From Candidatus Segatella violae (GTDB lineage: Bacteria > Bacteroidota > Bacteroidia > Bacteroidales > Bacteroidaceae): 64,000 nucleotides of DNA. Below the pieces are notes generated by a model, which had not been told where the DNA came from, made no database searches, and worked only from the letters and a program-made list of their open reading frames with translations. Where the stretch lies: contig DJSH01000006.1 in assembly GCA_002440225.1 (NCBI GenBank), positions 21,338-85,337 of the forward strand. Direction: 5' to 3'. Shown here in pieces: positions 47,421-55,406 of the stretch (positions are counted from its first letter, which is position 1; each line of letters starts with the position of its first letter). A program made the position numbers and the translations under genes.

Positions 47421-49685
47421 TTAGATTTCTCCGAGAATATTCTGCAGGTCGATGATGATGACCTGCAAGTATTCTCGGATTTTTTCTGCTTTCATCTCTT
47501 GGATATGCTCGGGTGAGAGAGTCTTGAGCTCCTCTATATGTTCCATTTTTAGCATGGTGGCGATGGGGAGGAGCTTGTGGGCTATCTTGCCTATCTTTTC
47601 GGTAGATAACACATCGGCTGATAAGGCTTCCTCCATGCCGCTAACATGACCATCCAACTCTTGCTTCACTGTTTGTAAAATGTTCTCGGCTTCTTCCTTG
47701 TCATCACCAGCGAAGGCTAGAATGTCTGCAAAGCGGCGATGGGAAGAGGGCTTGTTGGACATATCTTGATGTGCCAAGGTGTTCTCGGACAGACTCGCCA
47801 TGGTGAATGGCTTGAAGAGACAGTCGTCGAAGCCTGCCTGCAACAGTTTCTCCTTGATGCTGGTGTCGTGTGCAGTCATGGCTATCACTTTCATGTGGGT
47901 GTGGTTGATATGCTTGATCATCTCCATGCCGCTCATCTCTGGCATTTCGATGTCCATCATCATGAGAGCGGGCTGCTCGTTGTGCAGGATGGTAAGAGCT
48001 TCGCTGATGTGGTTGCAAGCAAATACTTGGCAGTCGGGATTGGTGCGGTGCAGCATTTCCTGCAAGAGCCGAAGTTGCAGCTTGTCATCGTCAAGAATGA
48101 GAATCTTGTTGTTGCTCAGAGGCTTTTGAATGCTCTCCGTTGCTTTCTCGTCTTCGCATTTGCCCATCGGAATGGTGATGGTAAAGGTGCTACCCTTGCC
48201 TTTCTGCGATTGCAACAGGATGTTTCCCCCCAATAGCTTGGTCAATTCTTTGGTGATGGACAGGCCGAGCCCTGTTCCCTCTATGCCTTGGGCTCCCTCC
48301 AGGCGGGTGAATGCCTGGAAGATGCGTCGGCTCTCTTCTGGCGTCATTCCCTTGCCGGTGTCTTTTACGTCCAAGACAAGATTGAATGGTGTCTCTGTTT
48401 GAGTCGTGTTCTTGCGGATATGGGCATGGATGGTTACGCCTCCGACCTCAGTATACTTGATGGCATTGCTTACCAAGTTGTTGAGTATCTGGCGGATGCG
48501 GAAGGCATCGGCATGGTAGAACGCCTCGCAGCCTTGCGTCTCATATTCCAAGGTCAAGCCCTTCTGTTCGCTTTGTACCTTCATCTCTTCCACGCATTGT
48601 GCTACAAGTTTCTGAGGACAGAAACTCACGGAATGCTTTTCCATGAGCCCATTCTCCAATTGATGATAGTCGAGCAGTTCTGCTACCAATTGGGAGAGAT
48701 GGGTGGCTGAATTTTGCATGCTTTGCAGATAGGAGCGTCCTCGTTCATTTTCAACATCGTCTTTCAACAGGTCGATGAAGCCTGAGATGGATGCAGCGGG
48801 GGCTTTGATGTCGTGGGTGATGGTAAGAAGAAGGCGTTCACGCTGCTGCATGATGCGCTGTATCTCCTCGTTGGCATGCTCCAGGTTCTCGCGGTAAATG
48901 CGTTCTTTTTGCGAGTCACGCCTAATATAACATAATAGAATGAGGGCGGCGGTGATAGCGATAACGGCAAGCAAGCTAATCTGCCACAATAGGTGCTGGC
49001 GAGCTCGTATGGCCTGATTGATAGACTGCTGCATCGAATCACGTTCGCGCTGATGGGCATCGTTCAATTGCTGGGCGGAGCGGAGTGCCATCTGTGCACT
49101 CACCATTTGGAGGTCGGACATCTCCTTTGATACGGCTTTGCGGTTGTTCTTGGATGCTGACTTTTCTTTCTTGTCTATCTGTTCCAGTATGTGTGCTACG
49201 TTCTCTGCCACGTTCACTGGGGCAACGGTGTCGATGATGGCTCGATTGCTGTCTTTCTTTACGCTGAGAGTTTCGGCATGTTCTTTTCTGAAGGCATCGG
49301 CGAGGCGACGGAAGAATCCTTTCTTGGTTTTCACCACTTCTACGGTGGTGTTTTTCGCCTCATGGGTCTGGGCAGTCTTCTGGTGAACCATGACGGAATC
49401 TTTACCACTGTTGAGATTATTCATCTTCTCATGTAGATAGTTGTTGGACTGCGCATGGTTGTTGAGGGCATCAGACAGTTGCTTCAGGTTGGTCTGCTCG
49501 TCTTTCAACAGATGGGTCATCAAACTGTCGGCGGCATCTCGCTTATGGATGTACTCGCGAGAGGCTTGGTTGATGGCGAGGATAGACTGGGTGTTACTAT
49601 AGACTAGCCATGTCGCCATGATCAACACGATGGCAACAACACTATAGCCGATGGCTACTTTCAAAGGGATGCTAGTCTTTATCAT
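47421..49685 (-). CDS. Hybrid sensor histidine kinase with receiver and HPt domains
   Basis: A 754-residue hybrid kinase. An N-terminal transmembrane helix (about 9-28) is followed by a long helical, charged periplasmic region (about 30-235) and a second membrane helix (about 237-255, LLWQISLLAVIAITAALILL). The HisKA domain has His291 in LLTITHDIKAPAASISGF. HATPase_c has NNLVSNAIKYT, DTGKGM and GTGLGLSI. A receiver domain follows with Asp578 in MMMDIEMPEMSG, and a C-terminal HPt-like domain has His703 in KIAHKLLP. A four-step phosphorelay is implied, and the sigma-54 activator encoded upstream on the same strand is the probable final acceptor. Its own -7 box is at 49714-49721. Confidence 0.92.
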   Translation of the reverse strand: MIKTSIPLKVAIGYSVVAIVLIMATWLVYSNTQSILAINQASREYIHKRDAADSLMTHLLKDEQTNLKQLSDALNNHAQSNNYLHEKMNNLNSGKDSVMVHQKTAQTHEAKNTTVEVVKTKKGFFRRLADAFRKEHAETLSVKKDSNRAIIDTVAPVNVAENVAHILEQIDKKEKSASKNNRKAVSKEMSDLQMVSAQMALRSAQQLNDAHQRERDSMQQSINQAIRARQHLLWQISLLAVIAITAALILLCYIRRDSQKERIYRENLEHANEEIQRIMQQRERLLLTITHDIKAPAASISGFIDLLKDDVENERGRSYLQSMQNSATHLSQLVAELLDYHQLENGLMEKHSVSFCPQKLVAQCVEEMKVQSEQKGLTLEYETQGCEAFYHADAFRIRQILNNLVSNAIKYTEVGGVTIHAHIRKNTTQTETPFNLVLDVKDTGKGMTPEESRRIFQAFTRLEGAQGIEGTGLGLSITKELTKLLGGNILLQSQKGKGSTFTITIPMGKCEDEKATESIQKPLSNNKILILDDDKLQLRLLQEMLHRTNPDCQVFACNHISEALTILHNEQPALMMMDIEMPEMSGMEMIKHINHTHMKVIAMTAHDTSIKEKLLQAGFDDCLFKPFTMASLSENTLAHQDMSNKPSSHRRFADILAFAGDDKEEAENILQTVKQELDGHVSGMEEALSADVLSTEKIGKIAHKLLPIATMLKMEHIEELKTLSPEHIQEMKAEKIREYLQVIIIDLQNILGEI
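47430..47485 (+). terminator. Plus-strand terminator embedded in the 3' end of the convergent kinase gene
   Basis: TCCGAGAATA (47430-47439) pairs with TATTCTCGGA (47470-47479), and inside it GCAGGTC (47444-47450) pairs with GACCTGC (47460-47466). Six T residues follow on the plus strand. It should end the phosphodiesterase operon while also coding for the last ~17 residues of the kinase on the other strand. Confidence 0.8.
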
Positions 49686-49713
49686 TTTTATGAGTTTATT
49701 GTTTATTCAAGTG

Positions 49714-49721
49714 CAAAAGTA
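49714..49721 (-). promoter_or_regulatory. -7 box of the hybrid kinase gene
   Basis: On the minus strand TACTTTTG matches TAnnTTTG, 28 nt upstream of the kinase start. The usual -33 element is weak. Confidence 0.6.
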
Positions 49722-49734
49722 CAAAAATATTTTG

Positions 49735-49781
49735 TAAAAATGAAAATGCTTGCCTACAACGTTGTTGCTGGCAAGCATTTT
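49735..49781 (-). terminator. Terminator of the 71-aa secreted peptide gene
   Basis: GGCAAGCATTTT (49770-49781) and AAAATGCTTGCC (49743-49754) form a 12-bp perfect stem. On the minus strand it is followed by a T-rich tail. It separates the peptide gene from the kinase gene. Confidence 0.85.
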
Positions 49782-49823
49782 CTGAAAAGCGACGCGTAAT
49801 TACTGTTGTTTTTGAAGGTGGAT

Positions 49824-50039
49824 TTACTCAGCGGTAGCTGTTGGTGTAACAGGTGTATCGACTGGAGCCTGTTTTGTTGTGTCTGTTGGCTGAGCAGGTG
49901 TCTGCTGTGTTGTGTCAACTGGAGCCACTGTGTCAACTGGTTCTGCACTTGCTACGGCAACCATCTTGTTGCCAGCGAAAACGTTGCTTACTGATACCAA
50001 AGCTACTGCTGCGATAACTGAAAATACTAACTTCTTCAT
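49824..50039 (-). CDS. Small secreted Thr/Pro/Val-rich protein (71 aa)
   Basis: A 71-residue protein with a strong signal peptide (MKKLVFSVIAAVALVSVSNVFAG, cleavage about residue 22). The mature part is disordered and made almost entirely of Pro, Thr, Val, Ala, Asp and Gln, with short repeats such as PVDTVAPVDTTQQTPAQPTDTTKQ. It has no Cys and no recognisable fold. Terminators on both sides isolate it, and a sigma-54-like promoter lies 44-71 nt upstream. It sits between an NtrC-type regulator and a hybrid kinase and may be the main product of that system. Function is unknown; Thr-rich tails in Bacteroidota can be O-glycosylated. Confidence 0.75.
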   Translation of the reverse strand: MKKLVFSVIAAVALVSVSNVFAGNKMVAVASAEPVDTVAPVDTTQQTPAQPTDTTKQAPVDTPVTPTATAE

Positions 50040-50094
50040 AATCTTAATGTTTTAAATTGTTTGTGAATATTAAATTTGTTCTGCAAATTATATC

Positions 50095-50110
50095 ACAATC
50101 GGTGTGCCAA
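50095..50110 (-). promoter_or_regulatory. Sigma-54-like promoter of the 71-aa peptide gene
   Basis: On the minus strand TTGGCAC (50104-50110), five bases and TTGT (50095-50098) match the -24/-12 consensus TGGCAC-N5-TTGC except for the last C. GG-to-GC spacing is correct. Transcription would begin near 50083, giving a leader of about 44 nt. The best alternative is an imperfect -7-like ATAATTTG around 50085-50092. Confidence 0.6.
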
Positions 50111-50177
50111 AAATGAAGATGTCTAGTTAACTTGTTGATATATAGTTTCATAAGTAAAATGTGGCATTCTCGCTCTA

Positions 50178-50216
50178 TTGTGGAAGTTGGGGAATTATTG
50201 TGGAACAGTTGTGGAA
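50178..50216 (-). promoter_or_regulatory. Three TTGTGGAA sites, possible enhancer (UAS) for the sigma-54 activator
   Basis: TTGTGGAA (TTCCACAA on the transcribed strand) occurs at 50178-50185, 50198-50205 and 50209-50216. Starts are 20 and 11 bp apart, close to two helical turns and one. They lie about 95-135 bp upstream of the predicted sigma-54 start site, the usual position of NtrC-type enhancers. Confidence 0.55.
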
Positions 50217-50263
50217 AAAATCCCCATCAATACTTCCCCACTTGGGGAAATGTTGATGGGGAT
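50214..50263 (-). terminator. Terminator of the sigma-54 activator gene
   Basis: ATCCCCATCAA (50220-50230) pairs with TTGATGGGGAT (50253-50263), with an inner TTCCCC/GGGGAA stem. On the minus strand it is followed by six T residues. It lies directly after the stop codon at 50268. Confidence 0.9.
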
Positions 50264-50267
50264 AGTC

Positions 50268-51671
50268 TTATTCCATACCATATTTTTTCATTTTGTTGTA
50301 TAGGGTCTTGCGGTCTACGGCTAACAGTTGGGCAGCCTTGCTCTTATTGCCGTGTGTGGCATTGAGTGCGGCAGCGATGCGTTCTTGTTCCGACTGCTCG
50401 TCTCGCAAGGTTATCGGTGTAGGTGCATTGGCTGTTGGGGTCATGGTGCGTTCCAGCTCTGCTATACCTATATATTTACCCCTTGCCAGCAAGGTAGCTC
50501 TTTTCATCACGTTGTTGAGCTCTCTCAGATTGCCAGGCCAACTATATGAGGCGATTCTCTCCGATGCCTTGTCGTCTAGCCCGATGACATTTCTGCCCAA
50601 TTCTTTGTTGGCTTGTTTGATGAATAAATCGGCAAAGAGGAAGAGGTCTGTACCTCTGTCTTTCAACTCTGGCATGTAGATGGTAAATTCGTTGATGCGA
50701 TGGTATAAGTCTTCACGGAACTTGCCATCTGCTACACATTGAGCCAGGTTTTCGTTGGTGGCGCAGACTAGTCGGATGTCAATGTTGATTTCCTGTGTGC
50801 TTCCCAGTGGGCGAATCTTGCGTTCTTGCAGGGCTCGCAGAAGTTGTACCTGCACCTCGTAGTTGAGATTACCCATTTCGTCTAGGAACAAGGTTCCTCC
50901 ATTGGCTATCTCGAATGCGCCCTTCTTGTCTTGTTCTGCCCCCGTGAACGCACCTTTCTTATAGCCAAAGAATTCGGATGCTGCCACATCTTTGGGTAGG
51001 GCACCACAATCTAGGGCGATAAAAGGCTTTTCCTTGCGAGGACTAAGGTCGTGGATGCGATGGGCTACATATTCCTTGCCCGTACCACTGGCACCTAAGA
51101 TGAGTACAGACATGGGGGTAGGAGCGACAAGCCCCACGAGTTCATAGAGTTGCTTGGATGCCTCGCTCTTTCCTTCCAAATATTGTGGAATGTCTGTATT
51201 CGTGGGTTGTTGTGTTTCGTTTTTGTTTTTCTGCGAGTTCTTGCCTTGTTCCGTTTTGCCTTGTTCGGTCTTGCCGTTGCTTCTTGTTTGGTCGGCTTGG
51301 TTAGTCGAGGCATTCTGGATAGCTTCTTTTATTTTTTCCAGTAAGATTTCTGGGTGGAAAGGCTTTGCCACATAGTCGGTGGCTCCCGATTTCATCGCAA
51401 GTACTGCGTTCTGCACTTCTGCATAGCTTGTCATGACAATAAATGGGGTGTTGAGTTGATGAGCTTGTGTCCATTTCAGGAGTTCCAAACCGTCATGATC
51501 GGGAAGTCGTAGGTCGGAAAGAATCAAGTTGAAAGGCTCTTTCTCCTCTATACACCTAGTGGCAGCACCTACAGATGTTGCCTTCTCTACTTCGAAACCT
51601 TTTTTCTTGAGCCATGTTTGTATCATGGTTCCGAATGCCAAATCGTCTTCTACTATTAGAATTCTTGCCAT
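50268..51671 (-). CDS. NtrC-family sigma-54-dependent response regulator
   Basis: A 467-residue regulator. The receiver domain (about 1-120) has the phospho-acceptor Asp53 in [14 protein letters not shown] Gln/Asn/Lys-rich linker follows (about 125-160). The AAA+ sigma-54 activator domain (about 170-400) has Walker A GASGTGKE, the RpoN-contact loop GAFTGA and Walker [11 protein letters not shown]. The C-terminal Fis-type helix-turn-helix is [24 protein letters not shown]. Such proteins bind enhancer sites and remodel RpoN-polymerase closed complexes. Its likely kinase is the hybrid kinase at 47421-49685 and a likely target the peptide gene between them. A -7 box (TAACTTTG, 51692-51699, minus strand) lies upstream. 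Confidence 0.95.
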   Translation of the reverse strand: MARILIVEDDLAFGTMIQTWLKKKGFEVEKATSVGAATRCIEEKEPFNLILSDLRLPDHDGLELLKWTQAHQLNTPFIVMTSYAEVQNAVLAMKSGATDYVAKPFHPEILLEKIKEAIQNASTNQADQTRSNGKTEQGKTEQGKNSQKNKNETQQPTNTDIPQYLEGKSEASKQLYELVGLVAPTPMSVLILGASGTGKEYVAHRIHDLSPRKEKPFIALDCGALPKDVAASEFFGYKKGAFTGAEQDKKGAFEIANGGTLFLDEMGNLNYEVQVQLLRALQERKIRPLGSTQEINIDIRLVCATNENLAQCVADGKFREDLYHRINEFTIYMPELKDRGTDLFLFADLFIKQANKELGRNVIGLDDKASERIASYSWPGNLRELNNVMKRATLLARGKYIGIAELERTMTPTANAPTPITLRDEQSEQERIAAALNATHGNKSKAAQLLAVDRKTLYNKMKKYGME

Positions 51672-51691
51672 TTCTTGTCTTTATTTTCTTG

Positions 51692-51699
51692 CAAAGTTA
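51692..51699 (-). promoter_or_regulatory. -7 box of the sigma-54 activator gene
   Basis: On the minus strand TAACTTTG matches TAnnTTTG, 21 nt upstream of the start codon. Confidence 0.6.
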
Positions 51700-51719
51700 C
51701 GCAAAAACATAAAATAAGT

Positions 51720-52163
51720 CTGCTTTCCTTAATGTTATTTAGCAATAATAACAACTAAAAACGCTCTTTAATCCACTTTTTTAGGTGGAATATTTGTTCT
51801 TTTCCGTTTCTTTGTCTCTTTATGTTTTTGAACGATTTTTGCGATTATTCTGCTAGTTTTTATCAAAATCCTCACGAAAAATTATCATTTTTAGGAGGAA
51901 TGCGACACCTTAAAATTCTATTTCTAACGTTTCTAGTTATTGTTGTCGCTTTCTCTTTAAAAATATAAATGCTTGAATATTAGGTATGTAACCTTGATTT
52001 TGCTTAAAACTTTCAAATTGTTATCGTTTCTTTCGATATTACCTATCGGCTTCTTCAAAAGGAGTGTAACTCCCCGAAACGCTCATTGTTTGGAATGATG
52101 AATTTAATCAAATATTCCCCCTAAAATATCAGAATTTACTCCATTAGTACCATGGAAATGTTC
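51720..52163. other. Long AT-rich intergenic region, nothing firmly recognised
   Basis: This spacer between divergent genes is strongly AT-rich. It contains small hairpins (for example GGAGT/ACTCC at 52061-52073) and a 22-codon hydrophobic ORF at 51900-51968 that I do not consider proven. I could not identify a riboswitch; in particular no TPP-riboswitch core was seen in front of the ThiE-like gene. Confidence 0.5.
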
Positions 52164-52171
52164 TACCTTTG
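52164..52171 (+). promoter_or_regulatory. -7 box of the ThiE-like gene
   Basis: TACCTTTG matches TAnnTTTG, 38 nt before the chosen start codon at 52209. Its position rules out the in-frame ATG at 52152 as the translation start. Confidence 0.65.
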
Positions 52172-52208
52172 CAACCGTAAAACAAAAACTATTAAAATTT
52201 TAAGACTT

Positions 52209-52634
52209 ATGAGACAGATGAAATCAAATGTAAATAAGGTAGCAAGTTACACAGAGAATGTAAAGGTTGCACTCAAGAATGGTTGCCAGTGGATTCAGCT
52301 TAGCATGAACCAAGGTACTGATAAGGAATTTGTGGATGTTGCAAGTTCTATCAAGAATCTTTGCGACAAATATCACGCATACCTTATTATAGAGGATCAT
52401 GTACATCTTGTTAAAGAGGTAAAGGCAAATGGCGTACATCTTAATGAGAAGGCAAAGGTTGCTGCTGCTCGTAAGGAGCTTGGTGCTCGTTATCTCATTT
52501 GCGTTGATGCATCTGATCATGAGGAGGCACGTCGCCTTCAGGAAATGGGGGCAGACTGCACCAATGAGAACAAGTTGGGTTATAAGATGTTTGAGATGAC
52601 CGTTGATGGTCGCTCTCATGTAGCTTATGCCTAA
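52209..52634 (+). CDS. Thiamine-phosphate-synthase-like (TMP/TenI superfamily) short protein
   Basis: About 141 residues from ATG 52209 (a second Met lies three codons later). The central YHAYLIIEDHVHLVKEVKANGVHLNEK strongly resembles the ThiE segment where an Asn/Asp-rich loop precedes GVHLGQ. RKELGARYLICVDASDHEEARRLQEMGADC resembles the following Rossmann-like repeat of the TIM barrel. At about 141 residues it is clearly shorter than ThiE (about 200 or more) and lacks the C-terminal GGI phosphate-binding motif, so catalytic thiamine-phosphate synthesis is doubtful. It has its own promoter and terminator and no thiamine genes nearby. Confidence 0.6.
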   Translation: MRQMKSNVNKVASYTENVKVALKNGCQWIQLSMNQGTDKEFVDVASSIKNLCDKYHAYLIIEDHVHLVKEVKANGVHLNEKAKVAAARKELGARYLICVDASDHEEARRLQEMGADCTNENKLGYKMFEMTVDGRSHVAYA

Positions 52635-52787
52635 ATGATAGAGTCATTCATGTTCATTTTTGATTAATATAGACTTTCATATTCATTTTTAAATAAAGGT
52701 AAAACTTTAGTTTTTAATTTAATAGGTATTTATATATATTTTCAGGTACATCTCATAAGCCTGATTTATGATATTTTTATGATTTAG

Positions 52788-52820
52788 AAAGCGCCAGTCG
52801 TGATGATTGGCGCTTTTCTT
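52788..52820 (+). terminator. Terminator after the ThiE-like gene
   Basis: AAAGCGCCA (52788-52796) pairs with TGGCGCTTT (52808-52816), followed by a T-rich tract. The preceding 52635-52787 is AT-rich with a 15-nt near-direct repeat (52647-52661 and 52676-52690) and no gene. Confidence 0.85.
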
Positions 52821-52864
52821 TTGTTATTTTCTCCCAAAAACTCTCCTTTTTCTAGATTTTATTG

Positions 52865-52872
52865 TATCTTTG
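52865..52872 (+). promoter_or_regulatory. Upstream -7 box of the surface-glycan cluster
   Basis: TATCTTTG matches TAnnTTTG. It is the distal member of a pair of identical boxes 66 bp apart. Confidence 0.55.
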
Positions 52873-52930
52873 CATAAGATAAGCTGCACTCGGCAATTTG
52901 GAAGCAAGTTTTCATTACGCTCGTTTGCAT

Positions 52931-52938
52931 TATCTTTG
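52931..52938 (+). promoter_or_regulatory. Downstream -7 box of the surface-glycan cluster
   Basis: A second TATCTTTG, 55 nt before the flippase start. Two tandem promoters may give constitutive and regulated expression of the glycan genes. Confidence 0.6.
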
Positions 52939-52992
52939 CAGAGATTATCAATTTAAGATATAGAGATTATAAATAAGATTATAGTTGGAATT

Positions 52993-54435
52993 ATGGCTGA
53001 ATCACTCAAGGAAAAGACGGCTAAGGGACTCTTTTGGGGCGCAATGAACAACGGGGCGATGCAATTTATCGGTTTGCTCTTTGGCATTGTGCTCGGACGA
53101 TTGTTGAGTCCTAGCGATTATGGCATGATAGCTATGATTACGGTCTTTTCTCTGATAGCCAATGCTTTGCAGAACTCAGGATTCATTACAGCCATCACTA
53201 ATCTGAAGAAACCAACCGATAATGATTACAACTCTGTCTTTTGGTTTAATATTTCTGTAGGCTGCTTCCTCTATGTGGTCTTGTTCTTCTGTGCTCCGTT
53301 TATTGCCGACTATTATCATACACCAGCGTTGGTATCGCTCAGCAGATATGCTTTCCTTTCGGTAGTGCTTTCTAGCTTATGCACCGCTCAGTCGGCATAC
53401 TTGTTCAAGAACATGATGGTGAAGCAGAAGGCGCAGGCTAGCCTCATCGCTACGCTCTCCTCTAGTTGCGTGGGTGTGGCGATGGCATTCCTTGGCATGG
53501 CGTATTGGGCTCTCGCTACCCAGACATTGGTGTTCAATCTCGTGAATACTTTGCTGTTTTGGTATTATTCCCCTTGGCGCCCTAACCTTCACGTTGATTT
53601 CGCTCCGGTGAAACGGATGTTCCGCTTCAGTTTCAAGCTGCTTGCCACTACGATAACCACTCATATTAACAACAATATCCTCAATATCTTGCTGGGGCAT
53701 TATTTCACGGCTCATGATACGGGCAACTACAACCAGGCTTATCAATGGAATTTCAAGGCATATTATGTGATACAAGGCATGATAGACTCTGTTGCACAGC
53801 CTGTATTGGTAGATTTGCGCGAGCAACCTCAACGACAGTTGGAAGCCTTGCGCAAGTTGATACGTTTCACGGCATTCATCTCTTTTCCGTTGATGTTGGG
53901 CTTTGGAATGGTGGCCAAGGAATTTATCGTGATAACGATTACTGCTAAGTGGTTGGCTAGTGCTGAGTTGCTTCAGATATTGTCTATCAGCGGTGCTATC
54001 ATTCCGATGTGCTCTTTGATGTCGAGTCTTATTGTGAGCAAGGGCAAGTCGGGTACCTTCTTCTGGGTAACCTTCTCACTGGGCGTGGTGCAGATAGTCA
54101 CCATGATTCTTATCTGGCATTGGGGCATTCGCACGATGGTCATCGTGTGTGTGGTGCTCAACTGGATATGGCTGTTCGTGTGGCAGTTCTTCACCCATCG
54201 ACTCATCGGCTATCGACTCTTGATGTTCTTGAAAGACATCTTGCCTTTCGCCTTGGCGGCTTTTGGCGTGATGGCTGTCACCTATATCGCCACCATGAGT
54301 ATCCATCAGGTGGTCGTGTTGTTGCTCTGCCGCATAGCCATGGCGGTGGTGCTCTATTACCTGGTGATGAGAGTTGCCGGGGCAACGATATTAAAGGAGT
54401 GCATGGCATTTGTTAAGCATAAATTTGGAAAATAA
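52993..54435 (+). CDS. Polysaccharide flippase (Wzx/WzxC-like, MOP superfamily)
   Basis: A 480-residue integral membrane protein with about 12-14 predicted helices and no signal peptide. The opening KTAKGLFWGAMNNGAMQFIGLLFGIVLGRLLSPSDYGMIAMITVFSLIANALQNSGF is the standard start of lipopolysaccharide biosynthesis/Wzx-type exporters. Further family segments are FRFSFKLLATTITTHINNNILNILLGHYF and GNYNQAYQWNF. It is expected to flip undecaprenyl-linked oligosaccharide units across the inner membrane. It starts the cluster; its stop codon overlaps the next start by one base. Confidence 0.9.
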   Translation: MAESLKEKTAKGLFWGAMNNGAMQFIGLLFGIVLGRLLSPSDYGMIAMITVFSLIANALQNSGFITAITNLKKPTDNDYNSVFWFNISVGCFLYVVLFFCAPFIADYYHTPALVSLSRYAFLSVVLSSLCTAQSAYLFKNMMVKQKAQASLIATLSSSCVGVAMAFLGMAYWALATQTLVFNLVNTLLFWYYSPWRPNLHVDFAPVKRMFRFSFKLLATTITTHINNNILNILLGHYFTAHDTGNYNQAYQWNFKAYYVIQGMIDSVAQPVLVDLREQPQRQLEALRKLIRFTAFISFPLMLGFGMVAKEFIVITITAKWLASAELLQILSISGAIIPMCSLMSSLIVSKGKSGTFFWVTFSLGVVQIVTMILIWHWGIRTMVIVCVVLNWIWLFVWQFFTHRLIGYRLLMFLKDILPFALAAFGVMAVTYIATMSIHQVVVLLLCRIAMAVVLYYLVMRVAGATILKECMAFVKHKFGK

Positions 54436-55394
54436 TGAATACAGACAAGACCGTTTCCATCATTTTGGCTACCTATAATGGAGCAACATTTATCAGGGAG
54501 CAGATAGACTCGCTCCTGGCGCAGACCTATCCTCTGAAAGAAATCATCATTCAGGATGATGGTTCCACAGACGATACCGTTTCTATCTGTGAGGATTATG
54601 CCCAGCGTTGTCCCATCATTCATTTCTCGGTGAATGAGCACAACCTTGGGTTCAACCAAAACTTTAAGTCGATGGCGATGAAAGCTACCGGAGATTTTGT
54701 GGCGTTTTGCGACCAAGACGATGTGTGGTTTCCTGAGAAAATAGAGAAGCAAGTGGAAGCCATTGGCGATCATGACCTCTGTTTTTCCACCCATCTGCGC
54801 GGCGCTGATATGGAAAACACCCATTTGGTGAATCCTCAATACTCATTGGAGGCATTGCTGTTCTGTGGCTTCGCCGGTCATACCATGTTGCTTCGCAGAG
54901 AGTTTATCCAGACCGAGGAGTATTGGTTGCCCAATATCATTTACGATTGGAGCCTTGCCATCTGTGCCCAGTTGCATGGAGGTATCGTGATGGTAGACGA
55001 ACCGCTCAACTGGCATCGCACCACCTTGACCTCAGCTTGCCATGAGGAGATGAGGGAGGCAGGATTGGAGCCCAATGCCCGTCCTACCTACCAGCCTTAT
55101 CTCTATGGTATCCGCAACTATCGCCACTTGCAAGAGCAACCTAACTGGAAAATGCTATATACCTATATATATAGGAACACACGGGAGAAGCGATTTGCCT
55201 TGGCTCATCAGATGGCTGGGCTCATGTTGCATCGCAACTTGATGGCTCTCTTCTGTCTGTGCCGCCTGTGCTTGAAACATGGCGACAAGATATATTATAG
55301 TAAAGATCAAAAGGGTATTATGGGAAAGATACGTACATTCTGCTATCCGCTCATCTTCTCATACAATAACTTGCAATATAATAGAAAATCATAA
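54435..55394 (+). CDS. Glycosyltransferase family 2
   Basis: A 319-residue GT2 enzyme. The N-terminal SIILATYNGATFIREQIDSLLAQTYPLKEIIIQDDGSTDDTVSICEDYA is the nucleotide-sugar domain with the DDGS motif. FVAFCDQDDVWFPEKIEKQVEAI carries the DQDD metal site. This subclass resembles rhamnosyltransferases and alpha-L-Rha/Gal transferases of O-antigen clusters. Translationally coupled to the flippase gene (TAATG overlap). The sugar transferred is unknown. A close relative lies at 59485-60486 with nearly the same N-terminal motif. Confidence 0.92.
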   Translation: MNTDKTVSIILATYNGATFIREQIDSLLAQTYPLKEIIIQDDGSTDDTVSICEDYAQRCPIIHFSVNEHNLGFNQNFKSMAMKATGDFVAFCDQDDVWFPEKIEKQVEAIGDHDLCFSTHLRGADMENTHLVNPQYSLEALLFCGFAGHTMLLRREFIQTEEYWLPNIIYDWSLAICAQLHGGIVMVDEPLNWHRTTLTSACHEEMREAGLEPNARPTYQPYLYGIRNYRHLQEQPNWKMLYTYIYRNTREKRFALAHQMAGLMLHRNLMALFCLCRLCLKHGDKIYYSKDQKGIMGKIRTFCYPLIFSYNNLQYNRKS

Positions 55395-55406
55395 ATATCA
55401 ACCATT

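Noticed and set aside
51700..52208. TPP riboswitch before the ThiE-like gene
   Set aside because: No conserved CUGAGA or ACCUG core could be found, and the -7 box at 52164 leaves a leader under 40 nt, too short for the riboswitch.
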